A DNA stretch of 23,388 bases. Source: Bdellovibrionaceae bacterium UBA6776 (GTDB lineage: Bacteria; Bdellovibrionota; Bdellovibrionia; Bdellovibrionales; UBA1609). Below, piece by piece: positions 1 to 7,392 of this stretch. The stretch covers positions 1 to 23,388 of the forward strand of contig DKGG01000041.1 in NCBI GenBank assembly GCA_002453155.1, written 5' to 3'. Within the stretch, counting starts at the first letter, position 1. Each line of letters opens with the position of its first letter. Below the pieces are notes generated by a model that did not search any database, was not told the origin of the DNA, and saw only the letters and a list, made by a program, of their open reading frames with translations. The position numbers and the translations under genes were made by a program.

Positions 1-32
1 CCGTCAAATATTATTTCAAAAAAAAGTAATCC

Positions 33-54
33 TCGCCGCAACGTTTAGTAGACA
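33..54 (+). repeat. 22-bp direct repeat, copy 1
   Basis: This copy matches 494-515 at 20 of 22 positions. The shared part contains the palindrome AACGTT followed by TA and AGACA. The two copies lie 461 bp apart and enclose one complete hairpin element and one degenerate element. They could be ends of a larger repeated unit or traces of an insertion or duplication; nothing else ties them to a mechanism. Confidence 0.6.
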
Positions 55-117
55 CCTGGAGACATTTGAATTCCGAAAATCTAATTGAGGGCGCTCCCTC
101 TTATCGAACTTTTTTTC

Positions 118-233
118 CAAGATCGAAATTCCATACTTCCAGACCCGTCCGTCCATGGACTCACAATCATTTTCCTTTCAGGAAAAACGCATCCAGCTTG
201 ATTGAGGTCTGTCCTTATGGATTTTCGATCTTG
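118..233 (-). repeat. Hairpin element copy C (complete, minus strand)
   Basis: Read on the minus strand, this copy has an outer stem formed by 216-233 and 118-135 (17 of 18 pairs), a symmetric 4/4 internal loop, and an inner stem CAGACC/GGTCTG (206-211 with 140-145). Inside lie P2 (CAATCA pairing with TGATTG), a bulge containing GGATGCG, hairpin P3 (TTTTCCT, GAA loop, AGGAAAA) and hairpin P4 (GTCC, loop ATGGAC, GGAC). The core aligns without gaps to copy A, but its stem bases differ in compensating pairs. The arms share no clear sequence with copies A or B. Structured RNA or a mobile DNA hairpin are both possible. Confidence 0.75.
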
Positions 234-340
234 AGAAGAGACATGCACGAAACCTCTGTTCAAAAAAATTCTAGGCGCTTGGAAAAATAAAACTTTTGAA
301 GTGTTGTTGGTTTCTCACGTTCAAAGATCACATTGAGCAA

Positions 341-402
341 ACCTCAAGAAAACAGCAAGTGATTTTTCTGAAAGAAAAATTCTTGTGAGCCCATGGAGGG
401 GC
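341..402 (+). repeat. Hairpin element copy D (core only, degenerate)
   Basis: This is the core of the element without its outer stem. P2 (CAAGA with TCTTG), P3 (362-369 with 373-380, GAA loop) and P4 (GCCC at 389-392, loop ATGGAG, GGGC at 399-402) are intact and nearly identical to copy A. The bulge, however, reads CAGCAAGTG where the other copies have GGATG, and the right flank from 403 cannot pair with the left flank. The left flank shares TTCAAAGATC (320-329) with the left arm of copy A. It looks like a recombined or decaying relative of copy A. Confidence 0.7.
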
Positions 403-493
403 GAGTGGATTCGCAAGAGTTCTAAAAACTGTTTTTAATGATGTCCGGTCTGACCCAGAGGATACCCTATTATATTGCGTGGGCGTTTTTTCT

Positions 494-515
494 TCGCTGC
501 AACGTTTAATAGACA
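494..515 (+). repeat. 22-bp direct repeat, copy 2
   Basis: This is the partner of 33-54 (20 of 22 identical, again around AACGTT). It lies 65 bp before hairpin element copy B. Confidence 0.6.
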
Positions 516-579
516 TTACGAAATGATGTATTAAGGACTGCAAATGTTAAAAGTTGATCATACTGCGTAGAGGCTCTTG

Positions 580-704
580 TTTCCCAAATCCATATTTCAT
601 AGACAAGGACCTCCAGCAAGCGGGATGCGTTTTGCCTGAAAGGCAAATGCTGGAAGAACCCATGGATGAGTGTGTCCGGTGCTATGAAATATGGATTTGG
701 GAAA
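580..704 (+). repeat. Hairpin element copy B (complete, perfect 23-bp arms)
   Basis: Positions 580-602 and 682-704 are a perfect 23-bp inverted repeat. Inside it comes a symmetric 4/4 internal loop (603-606 and 678-681), then an inner stem GGAC/GTCC (607-610 with 674-677). The core has P2 (CCAGCA 613-618 with TGCTGG 648-653), a 12-nt bulge with GGGATGCG, and P3 (TTTGCCT 631-637 with AGGCAAA 641-647, GAA loop). P4 is weaker here (ACCC, loop ATGGAT, GAGT, one mismatch). Against copies A and C the stem bases change on both sides, so pairing is kept. A one-base length change between P2 and P4 would shift a reading frame, which argues against a conserved peptide. Confidence 0.8.
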
Positions 705-726
705 TAGGAACTTATACACAGGAACA

Positions 727-1160
727 GACCTCAAGAAAATAGGACGCGTTTTGCCCACGAAGTTTGTAACAATGATTTTCTAATTTCTTTTGAGAGCTCA
801 CCACCATCGAGTTTTTTCCAACGAAAACTTCCAAAGTTCAAAGAAATGGTAATTCCACAGTTTCAGTTCCTTTCATGAAGACCTCCCGCAAGCAGGATGC
901 GTTTTGTTCACCAAGACTGTAAAAACGATTTTCTAATTTCTATTTAGAGTTCACCAGCATCGAGTTTTTTCCAACAAACACTTCCAAAGTTCAAAGAAAG
1001 GTAATTCCACAGTTTCAATTCCTTTCATGAAGACCTCCCGCAAGCGGGATGTGATTTTTCCACCAAGACTGTAACGATGATTTTCTAATTTCTATTGAGA
1101 GTTCACCAGCATCTATTTTTTTCAACGAACTCTTCCTAAGTTCAAAGATCTATGAAAACA
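727..1160 (+). repeat. Three tandem repeats of about 150 bp carrying half-elements
   Basis: Three consecutive units start with GACCTC at 727, 880 and 1032 (lengths about 153, 152 and 129 bp); the third runs into copy A, whose core starts with GACCTC at 1161. Each begins with the 5' half of the hairpin core (P2 left strand, bulge, start of P3) and then departs from it at a shared CCAAGACTGTAA-type sequence, so P3, P4 and the outer stem cannot form. In units 2 and 3 the 5' half can instead close on itself (CCCGC, AA, GCGGG in unit 3). The tail of each unit (TTCCAA, CTTCC, TTCAAAG) resembles the left arm of copy A. The units look like duplicated fragments of an element. Confidence 0.75.
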
Positions 1161-1248
1161 GACCTCAAGAAAACAGGATGTGATTTTTCTGAAAGAAAAA
1201 TTCTTGTGAGCCCATGGAAGGGCGTGTCTGTTTGAATAGATCTTTGAA
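1141..1248 (+). repeat. Hairpin element copy A (complete, beside mutS2)
   Basis: The arms 1141-1163 and 1226-1248 pair at 21 of 23 positions; the two mismatches form a symmetric GA/GA internal loop. Weaker pairing continues outward, from about 1108 to 1280 (for example CTTCC before the left arm and GGAAG after the right arm). The core has P2 (CAAGA with TCTTG), a bulge with GGATGTG, P3 (ATTTTTCT 1183-1190 with AGAAAAAT 1194-1201, GAA loop) and P4 (GCCC 1210-1213, loop ATGGAA, GGGC 1220-1223). It begins 40 bp beyond the mutS2 stop codon, so it could end or protect that transcript, although no T-run follows it. Confidence 0.78.
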
Positions 1249-1287
1249 GGTTGGAAGTGTTGGAGAAAAACTGGATCTCTAAAGAAA

Positions 1288-3636
1288 CTAGAAAAAGATC
1301 TCGACCCAGGTGATCCCATCGCCGCCTGAATTGGGAGTGCCGGCCTTCCAGTTTTTCACATAATTGCTTCGAGACAAATAACTGCGAATGGCCTTCTTCA
1401 AAGTGTCGGTGCCATGGCCATGGATCACCTTCACACGATCCTCTTTGTTCAACACAGACTGATCCAAAAAAGCCTCAAGCCGTGACAAAGCATCCTCCGT
1501 GGACTTTCCACGCAAATCAATCTCGGCGTCTTTTTCCAAAAAGGTCGACGTGTCACTGCGGTGTTTTAACACTTCACGGGTGGGATTGTTGGCCTGATGG
1601 GGCGCCTTTAAACTTTCCCAATGCACCATCAACCGCATGGATTGAGAAAGAATGGGAACTTCACCTTTTGAGTTTGGTGCCCCCTGAACCACTCCATCCC
1701 GCCCAATGGTGGGAACAAACACACGAGTTCCTGGCGGATAGGCGCGACCGAAATCTTCTGGAGTGCGCACTTGATGGCCTTCCGACCGTGAAACCTTCGA
1801 AGCTTTGATGATTTCAGGAAGTTCCGATTTGACCTTTTCAAGCTCCTCGTGACGGCGAAACACATTGGCCACTTTCGATTGCTCGATGATTTCATCCACT
1901 CGCTTTTGTGCCTTCTTCAGAGAATGCTCTAAGCGCTCGGCCTTTTCTTTTTCGAACTTTTCCAGCATCGCATGATAGCGACTTTGATCCGCCTTGGCCT
2001 TTTTGACCTGATCTTTCAACTCGGTTTTGATGTGTTGAAGATCAGATTTCATCTTTTCGACCTCTTCAAGACCGGCATGATACTTTTTGGCATCCGGACT
2101 TAAAGCTTCCATGGCCAAATCCAAAACTTCGGAACGCACGCCAACCCGTTTTGCGGTTTGCAAAGCCAAAGACTTTCCTGGAATTCCCATCAAAAAGTGG
2201 AAGGTGGGTTTTCCCGCCTCATTGTCGTAGGCCAAACTGCCGTTGATCACTCCAGAATCTTCCTTCCATCCCACTTTCAAAGGACTCAAGTGAGAGGTGA
2301 CCACTCCAAAAACATTTTGGTCCGAATACTTTTGCAAAAAGGCACGGGCCAATGCAGCTCCTTCTTCGGGGTCGGTGGAGCCACAAATTTCATCGATCAA
2401 AAGCAAGTTTTGATGGCCGGACAAATCTAAGGATTCGTTTAAAATTTTCAAATGAGCGGCAAAGGTGGACAAGTTTTCATCTACCGATTGGGAGTCCCCG
2501 ACAGCCACTTGAATTTTTTTAAAAAACGGAATCTTTGACTGAGGTTCGGCACAAACAAAAAGCCCACAACGGGCCATTTGTGCCGCCAATCCCACCGATT
2601 TTAACAAGATGGTTTTTCCGCCCGCATTGGGACCGCTTAAAATCAAAATTCGCTTTTCCGGATTTAAGTGAACGGTATTTGAAATCACCTCCACATTGTT
2701 CAAAACCAAAATGGGGTGGCGAACCTCATGAAGCTCCAAATCTTCGGAAAACTCAATGGGATTGGCGGAAAGCTGAGCCGCCAATTGAGCCTTCGCCCAA
2801 ATTTGATCGGACTCGAGCATCAATTCTTTAGAAGCGTTCATATCAGACAATTGGGTGCGCAAATAATCACTCAAATCACTTAAGAGTCTTTCGATTTCTG
2901 CTTCGATCTCCACTTCCACTTCGCGAAGGCGGTTGTTCATGGGGACAATTTCTTGAGGTTCCATAAAGACCGTTTGGCGACTATGGCTGGAAGCATGAAT
3001 GATTCCTGAAAAATCATGTTGCTTGCCACTTTTTACCGGCAAAACCCAGCGGCCTTCGCGATTGGTCACATAGCGGTCTTGAAGGACGGGCTCCATTTCA
3101 TGTTGGTGAACCAATCGGTCTAAGGTGTTTTGAACCTGTTTGACCAAATTCTTTTTCTCGGTGTGGAGCTTGTACAAAAGTTCACTGGCATCGGTGCGAA
3201 TGGCACCATCCGAAGTCATAATCTGATCGATGGCAGAAAGAGGCTCCTCGGCCTCCATCAACTGTTGATTCAACTCCTGCATCCAATCGGACTCTTGCAG
3301 GGAAACAATTTCTTTTAAGGCCAAGCACTCAATCAGAAAGTGTCGGGTGTCTCGAAGTTCTGTGGTCTTTAAAACCGCTTCTTTCTCCAAGCGTGTGGCC
3401 CAGACAGAATACAAATCCAAAGACTCCATAAACGGGCGGCGTCCGGCGCGAAACACATTAAGAGCTTCAAAAGTTTTTTGATGAAGCTCTTTGATTTCAT
3501 CCACGGAATTTAAGGGAGAAAGGGCTTTTAAAGAAGACCTTGAAAGTTCACAAGTTCCCAGCTGCGAGAGTCTTTCTTTGATCTCAATCCAATCTAATCC
3601 TGCGAGTCGGTTCTTCTTTTCCAGATCAGTGCCCAT
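1288..3636 (-). CDS. mutS2: MutS2 family ATPase/Smr endonuclease
   Basis: The product (782 aa) is a MutS2 protein, a dimeric DNA-clamp ATPase. Members act in suppression of recombination or in rescue of collided ribosomes; which applies here cannot be told from sequence. Visible parts are an N-terminal MutS core-like helical region, the Walker A loop GPNAGGKT near residue 330, the Walker B stretch LLLIDEICGSTDPEEG near 410, a long charged coiled coil (about 510-600), and a C-terminal Smr domain with DLRGKSTEDAL near 703 and HGHGTDTLKKAI near 737. The frame is open up to 3741, but family members start about a dozen residues before the LDWxxI motif. I therefore place the start at the ATG ending at 3636, which overlaps the end of lnt by 43 bp; no good Shine-Dalgarno is seen, so translational coupling is likely. 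Confidence 0.93.
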   Translation of the reverse strand: MGTDLEKKNRLAGLDWIEIKERLSQLGTCELSRSSLKALSPLNSVDEIKELHQKTFEALNVFRAGRRPFMESLDLYSVWATRLEKEAVLKTTELRDTRHFLIECLALKEIVSLQESDWMQELNQQLMEAEEPLSAIDQIMTSDGAIRTDASELLYKLHTEKKNLVKQVQNTLDRLVHQHEMEPVLQDRYVTNREGRWVLPVKSGKQHDFSGIIHASSHSRQTVFMEPQEIVPMNNRLREVEVEIEAEIERLLSDLSDYLRTQLSDMNASKELMLESDQIWAKAQLAAQLSANPIEFSEDLELHEVRHPILVLNNVEVISNTVHLNPEKRILILSGPNAGGKTILLKSVGLAAQMARCGLFVCAEPQSKIPFFKKIQVAVGDSQSVDENLSTFAAHLKILNESLDLSGHQNLLLIDEICGSTDPEEGAALARAFLQKYSDQNVFGVVTSHLSPLKVGWKEDSGVINGSLAYDNEAGKPTFHFLMGIPGKSLALQTAKRVGVRSEVLDLAMEALSPDAKKYHAGLEEVEKMKSDLQHIKTELKDQVKKAKADQSRYHAMLEKFEKEKAERLEHSLKKAQKRVDEIIEQSKVANVFRRHEELEKVKSELPEIIKASKVSRSEGHQVRTPEDFGRAYPPGTRVFVPTIGRDGVVQGAPNSKGEVPILSQSMRLMVHWESLKAPHQANNPTREVLKHRSDTSTFLEKDAEIDLRGKSTEDALSRLEAFLDQSVLNKEDRVKVIHGHGTDTLKKAIRSYLSRSNYVKNWKAGTPNSGGDGITWVEIFF

Positions 3637-5159
3637 GCCCATAGAGCTACCAGAAGAATGGGAAATACCCAATACCCAAATCCAGAGAAAACAGTCAGCG
3701 GTGGGTTTTTCCGGTAGGGGACCGAGTAAACATGTTGCCATTCTTGATTCATGGGGGACTGGAGTTCCAATTGCCCCTTGGGAAGTTGAACGGTTGAAAT
3801 GCCCGTGTTGGTGGAGCGAATCAGAGGAAGGCGAACTTCAATGGATCTGGCCAAGGTCATGGTCATGTGTTGATAGGGCTCCTGCCAAGTTCCAAACCAG
3901 GAGTCATTGGTCACATTGATTAAAATTTCAGCTCCTTTTTGAGCCAAGGATCGACTGAAGTTATCAAAGAGTCCTTCGTAGCAAATTTGCATTCCGGCTC
4001 GAACCTCTTTGACCTCTAAAACGGTAGGTCCATTGCCCCTTGCGAAGTCCGCCACCATGGGGAGCCAGGACTTAAGTTGGGGAAAGATGTGGGCTCCAGG
4101 GATAAACTCACCAAAAGCAAGCAAGTGAGTTTTGTGGTAGGGCAGTTGTTCGTAGCCATTTTTGGACAAAACAACGATGGAGTTGGTGATTTTGCCTTCA
4201 GGGTTTTTGCTGTAGGTGCCGGTGACTAACCAGGTAGGATCCTTTTCTTTTAAAAATCCGCGGACTTGGTTCCCATAAAAACCTTCTTGAAAAGTTTCTG
4301 GAGTGAGGAAGTCGGGAAAGGCTGTTTCCGGCCAAAGAATAAAATCCGGTTGTTCTTTGGAGGCTTCAAGGGACAGCCTAAAATAGCGGTCCAAGATCGA
4401 CTGACGAAATCGAAAGCCTTTTTCGGCCATTTGCTTTTCAAGGTTTCCAATGTTGGCTTGAATGATGCCCACCGAAACTTGCTTTTCAGGATTCCATTGA
4501 GGTTTGTGAGCCCATCCCCAAAGATTTAAAACAGCAAAAGCCGCCAAAGAAATTCCAAGGCCGGTGTAGGCCTTCCAGTTGGAGTGGCGAACCAAGGTGT
4601 AGAGAAAAATCCCTTGAAAGATCCAAGTGAGAGAGCTCAAACCAAAAAATCCTATCAGATCCGCCAACTGATAGGCGGGGAAGCCTGCCCATAGCCAGGG
4701 ATATCCCAAATGCCAATCGAAAATCATTGGGAACAGCCGCTCCAGTAAGGCCAAGCTGGTGATCAAACCTAAAACTCGAACCGCGGGATTTTTTGACTTT
4801 CCAAACAACAGAAACCAAATCCACCCAGCCAAAGGGATCTGCAAATTTGCGAAACTAAAAAAAGCCAATGCTCCAAGAAGCGCCAGTGACCAATGAAGAT
4901 TGCCAAATTCCCGAATGGTGTAGAAGACCCAATTAAAACCAATGGCGGTGAATACAAATTGGCAAATCCATCCACTGATTAAAATTTTCTTTAAGGAATT
5001 TGTGCGCAACCAAAAAAACAAAAGTGGGATAAAACTAAAAAACATCGCCCAAGGGAGAAACGGAATATAGCTTGTACCCATCATGATTCCTGATATGATC
5101 GAGGAAGCATACAAGGATTTAGTATGCGATGGATCTGTCGATGAAAGTTTATGAAACAT
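3594..5159 (-). CDS. lnt: Apolipoprotein N-acyltransferase
   Basis: Lnt transfers an acyl chain from a phospholipid to the amino terminus of diacylated lipoproteins, the last step of lipoprotein maturation, in the inner membrane. The protein (about 521 aa) has a block of N-terminal transmembrane helices (about residues 15-215), a periplasmic nitrilase-type domain and a final C-terminal helix. The catalytic set is visible: Glu in WPETAF (about 278), Lys in YHKTHLLAFGEFIP (about 343) with the following Glu, and Cys in QICYEG (about 393). The start is uncertain: ATGs at 5183, 5177 and 5159 are in frame and none has a clear ribosome site; 5159 is chosen because conserved sequence begins soon after it. 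It forms an overlapping pair with mutS2 and supplies an enzyme needed by the lipoproteins predicted elsewhere in the window. Confidence 0.93.
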   Translation of the reverse strand: MFHKLSSTDPSHTKSLYASSIISGIMMGTSYIPFLPWAMFFSFIPLLFFWLRTNSLKKILISGWICQFVFTAIGFNWVFYTIREFGNLHWSLALLGALAFFSFANLQIPLAGWIWFLLFGKSKNPAVRVLGLITSLALLERLFPMIFDWHLGYPWLWAGFPAYQLADLIGFFGLSSLTWIFQGIFLYTLVRHSNWKAYTGLGISLAAFAVLNLWGWAHKPQWNPEKQVSVGIIQANIGNLEKQMAEKGFRFRQSILDRYFRLSLEASKEQPDFILWPETAFPDFLTPETFQEGFYGNQVRGFLKEKDPTWLVTGTYSKNPEGKITNSIVVLSKNGYEQLPYHKTHLLAFGEFIPGAHIFPQLKSWLPMVADFARGNGPTVLEVKEVRAGMQICYEGLFDNFSRSLAQKGAEILINVTNDSWFGTWQEPYQHMTMTLARSIEVRLPLIRSTNTGISTVQLPKGQLELQSPMNQEWQHVYSVPYRKNPPLTVFSGFGYWVFPILLVALWAWALIWKRRTDSQD

Positions 5160-5196
5160 CGACACTGAGACTATCATGATCAAGGAGAGATGCCAC

Positions 5197-5982
5197 GTGG
5201 AAGTCGATTTTCAGGATCGCGAACGTCTAGGGGAGAGCCAAACGGTTCATTGCCCCACATGCAATAAAAGTTATTTGATCTACCTTCAGGATCTTCATGA
5301 CGAGTCCAACCGCTTTGTCTGCAAAGCCTGCACACAGGAGTTTTGGCTGCGTCGGTCCGACTTTCTAAGCACAGCCCTTGGGGAAATTCCGGCCAACACC
5401 TCGGATCAGTATTTGGGGAATTTGCCCAAAGAAAAGTGCCCCAAGTGTGGGGAGGGCGTGGATTCTTTGGACAAGGCCTGTGAGGCTTGTGGAGTGATCG
5501 GGACCAAGTATTTGGCTTTGAAAGAGCCCAGTCCCTATTTAAAGGTAAATCCTGAGCTTAAAAATCTTTGGCAACGGGTCTTAAACCACTTGGAAGATGA
5601 TCAAATTCACAACGAGTTTATCTCTCAATGTTTAAAGGAAAAGCAGCTGCGCTATGCGGCCCAGCAGTACAAGCAATTGAAAGAGGCCATTGGACCCGAC
5701 GAGCGAGTCATGGAAGCCATCGACAAGATTCAAAACTTGGCGGAGCTTTATATGACAGAGGGGCGCACGCAACCCGTGCGAAGAGCAACAGGTGCTAAGT
5801 CCTCCTCAACCAGTAGAATCTATCGGTCTTTTTTGCGATGGGAAGCGGGGCTTGTGGGAGCCGGTGCTCTGTGCATTGTTTCGGGGCTGGCATCTCCCAT
5901 GGCCCGCAATCTGATTGGCTTGGGAGTGGTCTTTTTGGCCTTGCCCCTGTTGATCAATCTGTTTTTCCGCGAAAGAAATTAG
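5197..5982 (+). CDS. Zinc-ribbon protein with C-terminal membrane anchor
   Basis: I do not recognise a named family. The protein (261 aa) has two zinc-ribbon-like cysteine sets near the N terminus: CPTC with CKAC about 25 residues later, and CPKC with CEAC after it. A helical middle follows (about residues 110-195), and the end has two hydrophobic stretches (about 218-260) that should anchor it in the inner membrane. An ATG at 5176 is in frame, but the GTG at 5197 has AAGGAG (5182-5187) at 9-nt spacing, so I use the GTG. It diverges from lnt with only a few tens of bases between them and converges on the S8 protease gene with a 4-bp overlap of stop codons. Bacterial proteins of this layout are sometimes sensors or scaffold proteins; no function can be assigned. 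Confidence 0.75.
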   Translation: MEVDFQDRERLGESQTVHCPTCNKSYLIYLQDLHDESNRFVCKACTQEFWLRRSDFLSTALGEIPANTSDQYLGNLPKEKCPKCGEGVDSLDKACEACGVIGTKYLALKEPSPYLKVNPELKNLWQRVLNHLEDDQIHNEFISQCLKEKQLRYAAQQYKQLKEAIGPDERVMEAIDKIQNLAELYMTEGRTQPVRRATGAKSSSTSRIYRSFLRWEAGLVGAGALCIVSGLASPMARNLIGLGVVFLALPLLINLFFRERN

Positions 5983-7280
5983 TTTCTTTTGGCCACGTCA
6001 CTAGTGTGAACAAGAGCTCGCAACTGCTTTCCGAAAGAGGAAATGGATGCGGGCTTTTTACCACCAATGTCTTGAGCCCCAATGGTGAAGCTTAAGTTTT
6101 GAGTGTTGTCCACTTTAGAGCCGGCCAAGTTCAAATCCATGTCTTGAAGAGCCAACGCCTTATAGGTGTTCAATCTTCTCATGTACATAGTCTTTCCGAT
6201 CAAGTTGGTGTCGGTGTCTCCCGTTTGAGTCAAATACTTGATGATGCGATCCGCTTTTCGCATTTCGCTGTTGTTGGCCATAATCAAAGCGGCAACTCCA
6301 GAAACGAAAGCTGTCGCTTGAGAAGTTCCGGTCATCATTCCGTACTCCCCATTGGGAAGAGTGGAAAGGATGTTGTTTCCTGGGGCTGCGATGTGAACCG
6401 TTGAAACTCCCCAGTTGCTGGAAGGAAGAACTTCTCTTTCTTTATCAATGGCCGTTACAGAAACAATGTTCGAAAGACCATAATCCGCAGGATAGTACTT
6501 CTTCACATCCGAGTTGGAGCGCTCGTTTCCTGCAGCAGCAACCACAAGGATTCCTTTTTTCATGGCCATTTCAATGGCTTGTTTTTCTGCAGGTGAAGGA
6601 GAAAGTCCTCCTCCAGAGTAGTTGATGATGTGAGCGTTCATTTTTACAGCATACTCAATGGCTTTTACAGTGTTTGAAAGGTTGTCTGAACTTCGCGAAG
6701 AAGGATCGTAGTATTTCAAAATCATCAGGCTGACTTTCGGAGCCACTCCACTGATTCCAACGCCATTTCCACCCTCAGCACCGATGATTCCCGCAATGTG
6801 AGTTCCATGTCCGTGGGTGTCTTTCAAGTCGTTGGTGTTGTTGACAAAGTTCCATCCGTGAACGTCGTCCACGAATCCGTTGCCATCGTCATCAACTCCA
6901 TTGGAAGCTTTGTCTTTTCCATTTTTATCCAGGCCGGTTTCTCCGGGGTTCACCCAAAGGTTGTTGGTCAAATCGGGATGGTTCACGTCCACGCCGGTAT
7001 CAATTACGGCAACGCGAATGTCCTTTGAGCCCTTGGAAACGCGCCAAGCTTTTTGAGCATCGGTCATGTTCAAGCCCCAAGCTTGAGAAAGTGCAGGGTC
7101 TTTCAAGATGACTTCCAATTCTTTGTCCGAATTGGTTTTGCTCGGAACAGCTTTTCCCACTTTGGTCGATCGTGATTGGCTGGGGAAGTCGGTTTGGTGC
7201 ATCTCTTGGGACACCCCATAAACTCCTCCAACAGCAAGTACAGATGCGGCGGCAAGTAGGCTTAAGTTCAATTTGTTCAT
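5979..7280 (-). CDS. Secreted subtilisin-like serine protease (S8)
   Basis: This is a secreted S8 peptidase of 433 aa. An N-terminal signal peptide (MNKLNLSLLAAASVLAVGG) is followed by a short linker of about 60 residues and then the catalytic domain. The triad is complete: Asp94 in VIDTGVD, His158 in HGHGTH and Ser320 in GTSQA; Asn252 in AAAGN is the oxyanion residue. A Gly/Asp-rich insert (NGVDDDGNGFVDDVHGWNF) is typical of calcium-binding subtilases. No standard I9 propeptide is apparent, only a short helical segment (about 50-85). The start is supported by GGAGGG 8 nt upstream. The tail after about 370 has no recognised domain. In a predatory bacterium such enzymes are expected to digest prey proteins; that role is inferred. 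Confidence 0.93.
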   Translation of the reverse strand: MNKLNLSLLAAASVLAVGGVYGVSQEMHQTDFPSQSRSTKVGKAVPSKTNSDKELEVILKDPALSQAWGLNMTDAQKAWRVSKGSKDIRVAVIDTGVDVNHPDLTNNLWVNPGETGLDKNGKDKASNGVDDDGNGFVDDVHGWNFVNNTNDLKDTHGHGTHIAGIIGAEGGNGVGISGVAPKVSLMILKYYDPSSRSSDNLSNTVKAIEYAVKMNAHIINYSGGGLSPSPAEKQAIEMAMKKGILVVAAAGNERSNSDVKKYYPADYGLSNIVSVTAIDKEREVLPSSNWGVSTVHIAAPGNNILSTLPNGEYGMMTGTSQATAFVSGVAALIMANNSEMRKADRIIKYLTQTGDTDTNLIGKTMYMRRLNTYKALALQDMDLNLAGSKVDNTQNLSFTIGAQDIGGKKPASISSFGKQLRALVHTSDVAKRN

Positions 7281-7392
7281 CCTGATCCCTCCAAGGCTTC
7301 TTAAGGGATACTTAGAGCAAAACGGATGCCTAACTTAAGCTATTGAAATCACGTAAAAAATTCCAATTTGAGACGGAAAAAGTGTCTAAATT

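Larger units (their letters stand above)
1..1287. other. Gene-free repeat region next to mutS2
   Basis: This 1.29-kb stretch holds no reading frame that I believe is a gene. The short frames present lie across the hairpin elements described separately, on both strands, and none has a good ribosome binding site or a recognisable domain. What fills the space is one family of palindromic elements: three complete copies (118-233, 580-704, 1141-1248), one copy without its outer stem (341-402) and three tandem half-copies (727-1160), plus a 22-bp direct repeat (33-54 and 494-515). The remaining spacers (1-32, 55-117, 234-340, 403-493, 516-579) are AT-rich and I see nothing definite in them. The window edge may cut the cluster. 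Confidence 0.7.

Noticed and set aside
118..704. Integron attC sites or retron msr-msd
   Set aside because: The conserved part is central rather than at the ends, no attC core sites of the GTTRRRY type frame the stems, and there is no integrase or reverse transcriptase in the window.
580..1248. CRISPR array
   Set aside because: Repeats are 65-150 bp, in both orientations and diverged, with no regular unique spacers and no cas genes.
118..1248. Cyclic-di-GMP (GEMM) riboswitch or hammerhead ribozyme
   Set aside because: The conserved bases of those families (GEMM receptor and tetraloop arrangement; CUGAUGA and GAAA of the hammerhead) are not present in the expected positions.
66..1319. Short reading frames over the hairpin elements (66-290, 81-263, 328-543, 554-742, 1122-1319) with similar peptides such as the DLxQAGC type
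   Set aside because: The similarity follows from the shared DNA core and occurs on both strands; copies A and B differ by one base in length between P2 and P4, so the frame is not kept, and no ribosome sites or domains are present.
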